From Methylobacterium sp. Leaf465 (GTDB taxonomy: Bacteria; Pseudomonadota; Alphaproteobacteria; Rhizobiales; Beijerinckiaceae), in assembly GCF_001424705.1 (NCBI RefSeq), contig NZ_LMRA01000008.1, forward strand, positions 17,285-81,284: a DNA stretch of 64,000 nt, read 5' to 3'. The position numbers were made by a program, and so were the translations under genes. The notes beneath the pieces are model-generated. The model ran no database searches. It was not told where the DNA came from and worked only from the letters and a program-made list of their open reading frames with translations. How positions within the stretch are numbered: position 1 is the stretch's first letter; each line of letters starts with the position of its first letter. Shown one piece after another: positions 51,824 through 61,915 of this stretch.

Positions 51824-52295
51824 CGTTCCGGCGCCCCGCGTGTCGGACCGGGCCGGGGCGACGGCCCTGGTCGCCGGGGTGATCGCGAGCCTTGAAGCGC
51901 TCGAGGGCGTGCTCGCCCGCGAGAGCGACCACATCCGCGTCGGCCGCCTGCGGGAGGGCCTCGCCGAGAACGAGCGCAAGTCGGCCCTGGCGGCCGCCTA
52001 TTTCCAGGGCCTCGAGGCGACGAAGGCCAACGCCATCGCCCTCGCGCGCTTCGCGCCGGAGGGGATCGCCACCCTCAAGGCGGCCCATGCCCGCTTCGCC
52101 CATGCCCTGGAGACCAACCAGGCCGTGCTGGCGACGGCCCGAACCGTGTCGGAAGGCCTCGTGAAGACCCTGGCGGACGAGATCGGGCGCACCCGCACGC
52201 CCACCGTCTATGGCCGCCCGTCCCAGGGCCCCTCCCCCTATGGCCGCAGCGGGGTCGCCAGAAGCCAGCCGCTGGTGCTGTCGCGCAGCCTCTGA
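51807..52295 (+). CDS. FlgN-like flagellar protein
   Basis: 162 residues from GTG 51807, which has AGGAGG at 6-base spacing (a GTG at 51801 is too close). Mostly helical: ALVAGVIASLEALEGVLARESDHIRVGRLREGLAENERKSAL, then a tail PTVYGRPSQGPSPYGRSG. Position after flgJ and the helical pattern fit FlgN-type export chaperones for FlgK and FlgL, whose genes follow on the other strand. Assignment by context. Confidence 0.7.
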   Translation: MQRSADVPAPRVSDRAGATALVAGVIASLEALEGVLARESDHIRVGRLREGLAENERKSALAAAYFQGLEATKANAIALARFAPEGIATLKAAHARFAHALETNQAVLATARTVSEGLVKTLADEIGRTRTPTVYGRPSQGPSPYGRSGVARSQPLVLSRSL

Positions 52296-52335
52296 ATAAC
52301 AGGACGCGCGGCGGGACGCCTGTCCGCGAGGCGCG

Positions 52336-52659
52336 TCAGGGACGCCCGTGACCCATGCGGACGAAGGCACGCACCGGCCCGAACTCGGATTCGCTGCGCG
52401 TGTCGATCGAAAGCTGCCCCGCCGTGACCGGCGCGGCGCCGTGGCTGTCGACGTCGATGCCACCGACGGCGCGGCCGCTGAGGCGGATGCAGATGGGTGA
52501 GCCCGGCACGCGGACGAAGCCCGCACCCTGTTTCGGGCAGGGCAGAAGTTTCTCCCCCTGAACCTGTGGTCGGAGACGCTCCGCCGCGCCGGCTCCCACC
52601 GAGAGGCCGGGCACGATCAGCATCGCCATGGCCAGCACGGTAGGCATCCTGGGGGTCAT
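52336..52659 (-). CDS. Small exported porin-like protein
   Basis: 107 residues with a signal peptide (about 1-26). The mature part resembles only the first strand region of Porin_2 family porins: Cys41 and Cys57 spaced around GAGFVRVPGSPICIRLSG (45-62), followed by SIDTRSESEFGPVRAFVR (84-101). A full porin has about 350 further residues, so this cannot make a barrel alone; it could be a degenerate porin or a small periplasmic protein. Not part of the flagellar machinery as far as can be seen. Confidence 0.6.
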   Translation of the reverse strand: MTPRMPTVLAMAMLIVPGLSVGAGAAERLRPQVQGEKLLPCPKQGAGFVRVPGSPICIRLSGRAVGGIDVDSHGAAPVTAGQLSIDTRSESEFGPVRAFVRMGHGRP

Positions 52660-52728
52660 GACCGGGCTCCCGCATTCGCTCCGGCCCCTGGGTTAAGCCA
52701 TTCCGGCCGCCGGACCAACTCGCCGATC

Positions 52729-54543
52729 TCAGCTGAGATAGTTCACTAAGTTCAGCTTCGAGAGCATCGAGGTGACCTGGTAGCTCGCCTGGAGCTGCGT
52801 CTGCAACTGCAGGAGCTGCGCCGTCACGTCCTCCGCCGAGATGTTCTCGACGCCGTCGAGCGAGCCCTGAAGGGCGTTGCGGTTGGTCCGGTTTTCCGTC
52901 TTCGTGTCCGAGAGGGTGCTGGCGGCGAGGCCGAGATCGCTGGCGATGCCCGGAACGCCCCCCGTGGTGTTGTTCGAGACGAGCAGGGTGCCGGCGTGGT
53001 CGGCGAGCGCGCTGAAGCGTTGGGCCTCCGGCGTCCCGCTGACGGCCGTCGTTCCCGCATCGGCAGCGATCATGGCGAGACCGGCGAGCACCTTCCGGAT
53101 CGGAGCTTCGTTCGCCTGCACGCCGATGTTCAGGATCCGGTTCGCCCCGATCTGCGCCGTGGCCGTGGCGCGCGGATCGGACGAGGTGTCGTCGCCCGTG
53201 TACCAGATCACGGTCTTGGTGCTGGCCGCCTCGGCGTAGCCGTTGCCGTCGGTGCTGATGCGCCGCGGTGCGAGGCCGGCGGATTGCGATCCGGCGAAGA
53301 AATCCTGTGCCGCTCGGGACGCCGAGCTCGCCGCGAGGCTGGTGGAAGCCGCACCCTTCAGGGCATTGGTGACGGCCTGCGAGAGACTGTTCGCGACAGC
53401 CTGTACGCCGCCTGCCAGGGAGAACTCGGTGGTGGAGGTCGGATCGGCGTTGGGGCTGGCCGTCAGGGTCAGGGTCTGGGTCGTGCCGTCGCGCATGGCA
53501 ACGCTGACCGTCACGGTGTCGCCCGCGACGGGTGTTCCATTGACGCCAAGCGTCAGCGACGCCGGTGTGCCGGTTCCGAAATTGGCTTGCACACCGAGAT
53601 CGGTGGGGCCCTGGATGCTCGCGACCGGCGAGGTTGCGAAGCGAGTGTTGAGGTAGGTCTGCGCCTCGGCCGCCGTGGCGAAGACCGGCATGGTGTCTGT
53701 CGCGCCCGCCGACGAGGACGCCTTCGCGGTGAGATCGACGAAGCTCTGCGTCCCGTCCGGCTGATTGATCGCGATCCGAAGGCGATCGCCGTCGGCCGGC
53801 GGCTTCGCCAGGGTGAACGTCACAGGCGGAGCTGTTGCATCGGTGGTTTCGCTCGCGGAGATCGCCGTCGCGTTGGAGCTCGTCGCCGAGAGGAGCCGAA
53901 AACCGAAATTGGCCCGCGTCTCGGTTCCGGCGGCCCCGGTCCCGTCCTCGCTGATCGTCACGGTGTTGGCCGACGTCCCGGTCACGGAACTACTGACCCG
54001 GCCAGATCCGGTCGGCAGACCGAGGTCCGCGGTCTTCTGCTCCGATATCAGGGTCTTCAGGCCGGCGAGGCCCTTGGCGACGTCGCCGTTCAGCATCGTG
54101 TCGGTGGCGGCGACCGGGGGCGAGTCGGTGGCGCGGCCGCCGAAGATGTATTGGCCCGCGAGATCGACGTTCAGGGCATCGACCGCCGCGTCCAGGCTGT
54201 TGCGCGCGACCTGCGGTGTGTTGGCGATCGTCGAGCTGTTGCTGGCGGTCAGCGAGCGCCGCATCCCGTCGCCGAGGGTGTTGATCTGCGTCACGCTCGC
54301 GTTGGCGAGGGTAACGCGGGTCGTCGCGTTCGTGATCACCGCGTCGTAGCCGTCGAGGGCGCTGAGGGCCGCGTGCGCGCTCAGGCTGGTCGTCCGCCCC
54401 GTGCCGAGGCTGCCATAGGTCGTGCCGACCTTGCCGCTGGAGAGCTGGTTCGTCAGCGTATCGAGGCGACTCTTCAGGCCGACGAGGTTGGCCGTGTTGC
54501 GGTCGCCCAGATAGGTGCTGGCATTGAACGGAGCGATGCTCAT
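52729..54543 (-). CDS. flgL: Flagellar hook-filament junction protein FlgL, long form
   Basis: 604 residues beginning MSIAPFNASTYLGDRNTANL; enteric FlgL is about 317. The N-terminal D0/D1 part (LVGLKSRLDTLTNQLSSGKVGTTYGSLG, DAAVDALNVDLAGQYIFGG) and C-terminal DVTAQLLQLQTQLQASYQVTSMLSKLNLVNYLS are flagellin-like. Between about 195 and 430 is an inserted Thr/Ala/Gly-rich beta region with two repeats, PPADGDRLRIAINQPDGTQSFVDL and TPVAGDTVTVSVAMRDGTTQTLTL. GAGG precedes the ATG. Third gene of flgE-flgK-flgL. A flagellin role is less likely given the operon. Confidence 0.88.
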   Translation of the reverse strand: MSIAPFNASTYLGDRNTANLVGLKSRLDTLTNQLSSGKVGTTYGSLGTGRTTSLSAHAALSALDGYDAVITNATTRVTLANASVTQINTLGDGMRRSLTASNSSTIANTPQVARNSLDAAVDALNVDLAGQYIFGGRATDSPPVAATDTMLNGDVAKGLAGLKTLISEQKTADLGLPTGSGRVSSSVTGTSANTVTISEDGTGAAGTETRANFGFRLLSATSSNATAISASETTDATAPPVTFTLAKPPADGDRLRIAINQPDGTQSFVDLTAKASSSAGATDTMPVFATAAEAQTYLNTRFATSPVASIQGPTDLGVQANFGTGTPASLTLGVNGTPVAGDTVTVSVAMRDGTTQTLTLTASPNADPTSTTEFSLAGGVQAVANSLSQAVTNALKGAASTSLAASSASRAAQDFFAGSQSAGLAPRRISTDGNGYAEAASTKTVIWYTGDDTSSDPRATATAQIGANRILNIGVQANEAPIRKVLAGLAMIAADAGTTAVSGTPEAQRFSALADHAGTLLVSNNTTGGVPGIASDLGLAASTLSDTKTENRTNRNALQGSLDGVENISAEDVTAQLLQLQTQLQASYQVTSMLSKLNLVNYLS

Positions 54544-54599
54544 CGGTGCCTCGGAAGTGGGCGGGGTCTCGGTCGGGCTCGGCACATGGGGGCTCGGCC

Positions 54600-56477
54600 T
54601 CAGATCCGCAGGAGGGTGTCGAGGAGGTCGCGGGCGGCGGTGAGCACCCGCGCATTGGCGCTGTAAGCGGTCTGGAGCTGCACGAGCTTCGACATCTCCT
54701 CGTCGATGCTCACGCCGGAGACGGAGGCGACGCGGGACTGGGCGGTCGCCAGCGCGATGCCCTGCCCTTCGTCGAGGTCCTGCGCGGAGGCCGCTCCCGC
54801 CCCTTGGGCGTCGATGATCCGCTGGGCGAAATCCTGGACGCTCGCGGTGTAGGGCGCCGCGACGCCGCCGATTCCGCTGGCCGCCGCGAAGGTTCGGCTC
54901 GCACCGGTGAGGGCCTGGTACAGGTACTGGGGCCGCGACGCATCCGACGCCAGGGTCTTGGACGAGAGGGTCACGAGGTTGGCGGTGTTGCTGACCACCG
55001 CCTGGTTCACGCTGATCCGCTGCGCGAAACCCGTCAGCTGCGAACCGCCGTCGAAGGAGCCGGTGTAGAGCGTGCCCTTCTTGTTTCCGTCGACGAAGAG
55101 CGGAATCTGTGCGGCGCCGCTCTGGAAATCGTTCGGGTCTTTCAGTTGCGTGACGCTGGCGCTGACGCCGAGGAGCGTCGGCGCCCCACTCGATGGATCG
55201 GTGAGGATGCGCAGGCCGCCGGTGCCGGCGCTCGGCTGGCTGGTCACGCTGAAGCTCGCCCCGAGGGCGGTCTGAATCGCATCGCGCAGCCCGGCATTGG
55301 TCCCCGTCAGCTTGATCGGAATGATCGATGCCGTCGGATCGTTGATGTCCTGGGGATCGATCTTCGGCGCCGGGTCCGAGGTGTAGGGCATCAGGACGAG
55401 GTTGCGCTGTGTGCCGGCGGCATCGCGCACACTTACGGTCACCGCGTTGCCAGCCTTCAGGCCGTCGAGGTCGATGTCGAACCCGCTGGAAGTACCGGTC
55501 GTGACCGGCGTGCCCATGGCGCTGCGATCCGACAGGGAGCGCGAGAGCCCAGCCGCCAGTTCGTCGAGCTGGCGCTGCGCCTGCGGCAGGACCGAGTCGC
55601 GCAGCTCGATCCCGGCGGCGAGCGAGCCGGAGCGAATCGCCTGGGTGGCGATCAGGTCGATCTTGGAGCCGCCGGGCGTCGTCGCGGTGATCGTTCCGAC
55701 CCCCCGGGTCGCCGCGTTGTCCGTGTATCCCGAGTCGGGCGAGAGCGTGCCGCGTCCGTCGAAGCTCAGGATCGCCGCGGCGCCACGATCGACGAGGGTC
55801 ATGCCCGACGTGGTGATGACCGTCAGGGTGCCGTCGCGCTGGTCGACGGTCTGGATGTCCAGGAAGGCGGACAGGCCGGTCACGGCCTGGTCGCGCTGGT
55901 CGAGCAGGCTGGCGCGGGCCCCCTCGTCGGTGGTGCCCGTGATCTGCGTGTTCAGCTTGGCGATGGAGGCGAGGTACGCACTCGCCTTCGCCGTGTCGCT
56001 GCCGAGCTGGCTCTCGGTCGCCGAGCGCAGGTCCTGGACGCCCTGCGCGATCGTGCCGATGGTGGAGGCGAGGTTCGCGGCCTTTGTGACGACCGTGGCA
56101 CGGGCCGGTGCGGAGGTCGGATCGCTGGCGAGGGCTTGCAGCGACTGGGCGAAGTCGTTCATCACGCCGTCCAGGGCCGTGGACGCGCCGGGGGTCCCGT
56201 AGAGCTGATCGAGCTGCGTCCGAACCGCGGAGAGGGAGCCGGTATAGGCGGCACCCGAGGTCTCCATGCGCAGTTGCCGGAGGGAGGCCGCATCGAGGGC
56301 CCGGCCGATCGTGCCGACCGAGACGCCGGAATTGCCAACGCCCGTCGAGACGGTGTCGAGGGTGCGCTTCGTGTACCCGACCGTGCCGACATTGGCGATG
56401 TTCTGCGAGACGACCCCGATCGCGGCCTGGGTCGCCTTCAGCCCGGCGGAGGCGGTGTTGATGGCGTTGAAGCTCAC
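54600..56477 (-). CDS. flgK: Flagellar hook-associated protein FlgK
   Basis: First hook-filament junction protein, 625 residues. N-terminal MSFNAINTASAGLKATQAAI and VVSQNIANVGTVGYTKR rod-type motif; C-terminal GVSIDEEMSKLVQLQTAYSANARVLTAARDLLDTLLRI is the conserved end. 46 bases after flgE and 56 before flgL, all leftward. Confidence 0.95.
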   Translation of the reverse strand: MSFNAINTASAGLKATQAAIGVVSQNIANVGTVGYTKRTLDTVSTGVGNSGVSVGTIGRALDAASLRQLRMETSGAAYTGSLSAVRTQLDQLYGTPGASTALDGVMNDFAQSLQALASDPTSAPARATVVTKAANLASTIGTIAQGVQDLRSATESQLGSDTAKASAYLASIAKLNTQITGTTDEGARASLLDQRDQAVTGLSAFLDIQTVDQRDGTLTVITTSGMTLVDRGAAAILSFDGRGTLSPDSGYTDNAATRGVGTITATTPGGSKIDLIATQAIRSGSLAAGIELRDSVLPQAQRQLDELAAGLSRSLSDRSAMGTPVTTGTSSGFDIDLDGLKAGNAVTVSVRDAAGTQRNLVLMPYTSDPAPKIDPQDINDPTASIIPIKLTGTNAGLRDAIQTALGASFSVTSQPSAGTGGLRILTDPSSGAPTLLGVSASVTQLKDPNDFQSGAAQIPLFVDGNKKGTLYTGSFDGGSQLTGFAQRISVNQAVVSNTANLVTLSSKTLASDASRPQYLYQALTGASRTFAAASGIGGVAAPYTASVQDFAQRIIDAQGAGAASAQDLDEGQGIALATAQSRVASVSGVSIDEEMSKLVQLQTAYSANARVLTAARDLLDTLLRI

Positions 56478-56523
56478 AAAGCCCCTCCCCTCGGTGTCGG
56501 ATCGCGTCCGGTGTCAGGCGTCC

Positions 56524-57918
56524 TCAGCGGATGATGTTGATCAACGCGGACATCATGTCCTGGGCGGTCGAGATAACCTTCGTATTGGCGGAATATGCCT
56601 GTTGGGTTACGATCATCTTAGAAAATTCGCCCGCAATGTCGGTATTCGACTGCTCCACGTTGCTGCCGACGACGGTGGTTCCGTTCAGTCCGACGAGGGC
56701 CGTGCCGGACTCGAGGGTCTGCTGATAGGTGCCGTTCGAATTCGCCTTCAGGCCGTCCGAGTTGGTGAACTGCACCACCTTGATGTTCGCCAGCGCGATG
56801 GTGTTGCCGTTGCTGTAGGTACCGGAGACCTTGCCGTCGGTGGTGATGCTGAGGCCGGTGAGTGTCCCCGAGGTGTAGCCGTCCTGAGTCTGGGTATTTG
56901 TCGTCACGGTGCCGCCGGCCGAGGTGTAGGCCGTCAGGCCGCCGCTGCCGTAATTGAGCTGAATGTTGCCCAGATTAACGTCGCCGACCGTGAGAGCAGG
57001 AATGGTCACCGCGTTGGAGGCTGGCGAAATCAGCTGACCGCTGCTGTTGAACTGGAAATCCGTACCGGCATTGACCCAGGACGTTCCGGAATCCGACACG
57101 GTGCTCTTGTCGGCATAGTACAGATTCCAGACATCGTTGGTCGCCGGGGTCGCCCCGTTGGCCGCTGCGCCGTTCTGAACTTTCGCCCACCGCATCTGGA
57201 TGCCGACTGGTCCACCGCTCGGCGTGTAGGCGGTGAGTGCCGGCCCAGCGATGCTGGTTGCAACGAATTTCTGTATGTCTGCCGGATCGGAGATTTTGAC
57301 CTGCGCGCCCGTCGAACTCGCTCTCCACGCGGAATCGCCGATGAGTTCCGAGTTCGGCTTGTTGGCGTCCGCGGCGGATGTCGCTGGCGTCTTGGGCAGG
57401 TTGGCCGAGTAGGTGATCGTTGTGGTGGCGTGCGCCGGTATGATCGAATTCGAGACCTTAATCGGTCCTTCTCCGGTCGCTTGTCCGGTCAGCGGGTCTA
57501 GGCTGCTGCCCTTGAGATAGGCGCCCCCGCCGTTGACGAGGTACCCGTCCTTGTCCAGAGCGAAGTCGCCGCGTCGCGTATAGGAATCGCCGGTCGCGAA
57601 GTTTGACTGGCCGTTGGCGTCGCCGGACTTGGTGGCCACGGCGAAGAAGCCCTCCCCGTTCAACGCCATGTTCGTGCCGATGTCGGTGGCGTTCAGGTTG
57701 CCCTGCACCGTCGTGGTCTGGCGAGAATTCGCCGCGACCGATCCGGCGACCTGCCGGCTCGGCGTCTGCTGCTCGGCGACTAGGTCGACGAAGCTCGTAT
57801 CGACCCGCTTGAATCCGGTCGTCTGGGAATTCGCGATGTTGCCCGAGATGTTGTCGAGCGAGAATGCCTGCGCCTTGAGGCCGGAAACGGCCGTCTGCAT
57901 CGCGGTGAAGACATCCAT
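56524..57918 (-). CDS. flgE: Flagellar hook protein FlgE
   Basis: Hook subunit, 464 residues. N-terminal MDVFTAMQTAVSGLKAQAFSL with DNISGNIANSQTTGFKR, GNLNATDIGTNMALNGEGFF and YTRRGDFALDKDGYLVN; C-terminal LNGTTVVGSNVEQSNTDIAGEFSKMIVTQQAYSANTKVI. Middle domains are Thr/Ser/Ala-rich as usual. First gene of flgE-flgK-flgL. A sigma-54 promoter lies 65 bases upstream and an ftr-like palindrome about 153 bases upstream. Confidence 0.95.
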   Translation of the reverse strand: MDVFTAMQTAVSGLKAQAFSLDNISGNIANSQTTGFKRVDTSFVDLVAEQQTPSRQVAGSVAANSRQTTTVQGNLNATDIGTNMALNGEGFFAVATKSGDANGQSNFATGDSYTRRGDFALDKDGYLVNGGGAYLKGSSLDPLTGQATGEGPIKVSNSIIPAHATTTITYSANLPKTPATSAADANKPNSELIGDSAWRASSTGAQVKISDPADIQKFVATSIAGPALTAYTPSGGPVGIQMRWAKVQNGAAANGATPATNDVWNLYYADKSTVSDSGTSWVNAGTDFQFNSSGQLISPASNAVTIPALTVGDVNLGNIQLNYGSGGLTAYTSAGGTVTTNTQTQDGYTSGTLTGLSITTDGKVSGTYSNGNTIALANIKVVQFTNSDGLKANSNGTYQQTLESGTALVGLNGTTVVGSNVEQSNTDIAGEFSKMIVTQQAYSANTKVISTAQDMMSALINIIR

Positions 57919-57982
57919 GGCCGAAAACCTTGCGTCACGGTGGCAGTGCCGGCGCGTTCCCGCACGGCTTCAGCCTCATCGA

Positions 57983-57997
57983 GCAATCGGCATGCCA
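57983..57997 (-). promoter_or_regulatory. Sigma-54 type promoter of flgE
   Basis: On the minus strand TGGCATG-CCGA-TTGC, GG and GC 10 bases apart and both halves close to the consensus TGGCACG-N4-TTGC. 65 bases before the flgE start. Confidence 0.78.
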
Positions 57998-58070
57998 TGG
58001 TCAAGTCGTTGATTATTCGACGATATTCGTGACCGGTACCCGGCAGGAATCGTACTGTGCTTCGTCCCAT

Positions 58071-58085
58071 CGGCAGCTTTTGCCG
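58071..58085. promoter_or_regulatory. ftr-like palindrome upstream of flgE
   Basis: CGGCA-GCTTT-TGCCG followed by GGTC, 74 bases upstream of the sigma-54 promoter on the minus strand. Fourth occurrence of this 15-bp inverted repeat in flagellar control regions of the window. Confidence 0.66.
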
Positions 58086-58170
58086 GGTCAACGGTCGCAG
58101 GCGAGGTCGTTTACGTGCCGTTATCGTCGTCGCGTCTAAGGTCGCCGGAACAAGGTGGTGGATCGAAATC

Positions 58171-58638
58171 ATGAGAGCCAAACGGTCGACCCTCGTCCAT
58201 CTGATCTACTTCTCGCGACTCAACCTCGCGGCGGACGCGGCGACGCGCACCCGGCAGATCGGCGAGATCACGCGGCAGGCGCAGAAGAAGAACGAGTTCT
58301 CGGTGATCACCAGCTTCCTGCTCATCGAGCAGAACTTCGCTGCGCAGGTCATCGAGGGCGAGCGGGCTTCGGTGAGCGAGACTTTTGCCCGGATCAGCAA
58401 CGATTCGCGGCATCGTGACGTGCAGATCGTGGAATGGCGCGAGATCCTGAAACGTGAGTTCGTGAACTCCTTCACCACGGGGATCCGGAGTCCGGTCAAC
58501 GACGCGATCTTCCAGAAGGCCAACCTGCTCCCGATGTTCCAGCGCGGAACGCCGAAGGGCATCGCGATCCATGCCCTCGCGGCGACCCTTCAGGCGGAGT
58601 CGATGACGAAGCAGGGTATCGACCACCTCTTCGTCTGA
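58171..58638 (+). CDS. BLUF domain blue-light sensor
   Basis: 155-residue single-domain BLUF-like photoreceptor. Aligned with AppA, the flavin-switch residues are kept: Tyr13 (HLIYFSRLN), Asn41 (KKNEFSVITS) and Gln59 (FAAQVIEGE). RISNDSRHRDVQI and EILKREFV match the following helices. The usual Gly of ITG is Ser48 and the Trp near the end is absent. A short helical C-terminus (about 115-155) may pass the signal to a partner. The gene lies beside a response regulator gene and next to flgE, suggesting light control of motility or attachment, which is inference. Confidence 0.78.
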   Translation: MRAKRSTLVHLIYFSRLNLAADAATRTRQIGEITRQAQKKNEFSVITSFLLIEQNFAAQVIEGERASVSETFARISNDSRHRDVQIVEWREILKREFVNSFTTGIRSPVNDAIFQKANLLPMFQRGTPKGIAIHALAATLQAESMTKQGIDHLFV

Positions 58639-58693
58639 TGCTGCGGTTGCGTGGCGCGCCGTCGTCGCCCCGTCCTCAAACCCGTGAAATTCC

Positions 58694-59146
58694 ATGAGCG
58701 ATACGCCCGCGATCCTCATCGTCGATGACCAGGAGAAGTTGCTCAAGCTGGTCATCCTTCTGATGAATCGGCTTGGCTTTCCCGATGTCGAGGGCGTGAC
58801 CGATGCGGTCACGGCCCTCGAGCGCATGCGGGAGCGCCGCTACGCGCTCGTGATCTCCGATCTCGACATGGAGCCGATGGACGGCCTCTCGTTCCTGCGG
58901 GAGATCCGGGCGGACGACGCCCTGATGAACACGCCGTTCCTGCTGACGGAAGCCTCGTTCGACTTCGAGGACATCAATCTCGCTCACCAGGCCGGGGCCG
59001 ACGCCTTCATTCTCAAGCCCTTCGACATGTCGGTGCTGAAGGCCAAGCTGAAGCAGGTCATCAATCGCAAGCCGCGCCGGCGCGAGGCGCCGCTGGCCAC
59101 CGAATCGGCCCTAAGCATCGACTTCCCGATGTTGGGAAAGTTCTGA
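58694..59146 (+). CDS. Single-domain response regulator
   Basis: 150-residue CheY-like receiver. Acidic pair Asp11-Asp12, phospho-acceptor Asp56 (ISDLDMEPMDG), Thr85 (FLLTEAS) and Lys108 (ILKPFD) are all present. A basic and then hydrophobic C-terminal tail (RKPRRREAP to FPMLGKF) follows. No output domain, so it acts by binding a partner such as a kinase, phosphatase or the motor switch. It is 55 bases downstream of the BLUF gene, same strand, so probably co-transcribed. Its cognate kinase is unknown. Confidence 0.88.
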   Translation: MSDTPAILIVDDQEKLLKLVILLMNRLGFPDVEGVTDAVTALERMRERRYALVISDLDMEPMDGLSFLREIRADDALMNTPFLLTEASFDFEDINLAHQAGADAFILKPFDMSVLKAKLKQVINRKPRRREAPLATESALSIDFPMLGKF

Positions 59147-59163
59147 GGCCGACCGTCGGTCTC
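59145..59163. terminator. Short hairpin between convergent genes
   Basis: GAGGCCGA / TCGGTCTC with loop CCG, overlapping the stop codons of the response regulator and the DUF2189 gene. No T-run, so the role as terminator is tentative. Confidence 0.35.
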
Positions 59164-59953
59164 AGGCGGGGATGACCCGCCTGTAGAGGTGCCAGGTCGC
59201 ATGACCGAGAATCGGCATCACCACCGCGAGGCCGACGAAGAGCGGCAGCGACCCGAGGATAAGCAAGCCGGCCACGATGAAGCCCCAGGCCGTCAGGGTC
59301 CGCGGATTGCGCCGGAAGGCGGCGAGCGAAGTTTCGATCGCGGTTAGCATGTCCACGTCCCGGTCCACGAGCATCGGCACCGAGACCACGCTGAGCGCGA
59401 GGACCACGAGGGAGAAGGCGAAACCCACGAGATTGCCGATGACGATCAGGGCCCAGCCCCGCGGGGTGGTGAGCACGTCCTGAGCGAAGGCAAAGATCGA
59501 ATTCGGTACGCTCGTTCCGTAGAGCGCCCAGTAGATCCCCTGCGCCGCCACCAGCCAGCAGGCGAAGACCACCGCCAGCAGCAGTCCGAGCCCGGCGAGG
59601 GCGCCCGCAGCCGGACGTGTCAGGTTGCCGAAGGCGTAGGCCCAATCGGTGGACAGGCCCTTCTCGCGGCGGCGGCTCAGTTCGTAGAGGCCGATCGCCG
59701 CGAAGGGGCCGATCAGGGCGAAACCCGCCGCCAGGGGAAAGACCAGGGGCAGGACCTCGGTGCCGAAGGCGGCGGTGGCCAGCACGATGCCGACGAGGGG
59801 ATAGATCAGCCCGATGAAGAGGGCGTGGGTCGGCATCGCCAAAAAATCGTCGACGCCGCGCCGCAGCGCCATCGAGAGGTCGTGCCTGTCGATGGCGTTC
59901 ACCACCGGACGGGCCATGCTGTGGCCGAAATCGTGAACCGGAAGGGTCGTCAT
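59162..59953 (-). CDS. DUF2189 integral membrane protein
   Basis: 263 residues with about six membrane helices: FIGLIYPLVGIVLATAAFG, PLAAGFALIGPFAAIGLYEL, GALAGLGLLLAVVFACWLVAAQGIYWALYG, WALIVIGNLVGFAFSLVVLALSVVSVPML, WGFIVAGLLILGSLPLFVGLAVVMPILGH. The SRRREKG motif after helix 2, the central VSVPMLVDRDVDMLTAIETS and the terminal HATWHLYRRVI are typical of DUF2189. Sometimes related to cytochrome oxidase loci; no such context here. Function unknown. Confidence 0.85.
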   Translation of the reverse strand: MTTLPVHDFGHSMARPVVNAIDRHDLSMALRRGVDDFLAMPTHALFIGLIYPLVGIVLATAAFGTEVLPLVFPLAAGFALIGPFAAIGLYELSRRREKGLSTDWAYAFGNLTRPAAGALAGLGLLLAVVFACWLVAAQGIYWALYGTSVPNSIFAFAQDVLTTPRGWALIVIGNLVGFAFSLVVLALSVVSVPMLVDRDVDMLTAIETSLAAFRRNPRTLTAWGFIVAGLLILGSLPLFVGLAVVMPILGHATWHLYRRVIPA

Positions 59954-60193
59954 GGCTCAAGCCCTCACGCAGGGAGGATGCCCACGACGTCGGCGCCCGA
60001 GCCCGTCTCGGCAAGACAAAAGCCCTTCCGGACCCAATCCCGCCGCGCATGCCCGTGCGTGCTTGCGCCGAGAGCGACTACCCTCGACGCTAATCCCTTT
60101 CGGCGGTCTTGTCTTCCGCCGCGCGGATATGCGAGCGAAGATTTTCGGATACTGTCTGCCGCGGCGCGAAAGCTTGGCGCTGGGCGGCCTGTG

Positions 60194-61813
<1,620 letters not shown>

Positions 61814-61915
61814 GGCGGGCAAAAATTTCCGGGTCCGCCCTGGGCGGCACTGCATTCGCGACGGATAAGCGACGAAGGGGTGTTCTGTAGGCGTTTCGCG
61901 CGCGATGCGCAAAAC

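Noticed and set aside
52694..52702. TTAAGCCAT, similar to a CtrA half-site, before the small porin-like gene
   Set aside because: Only a half-site with a mismatch; such short words are expected by chance.
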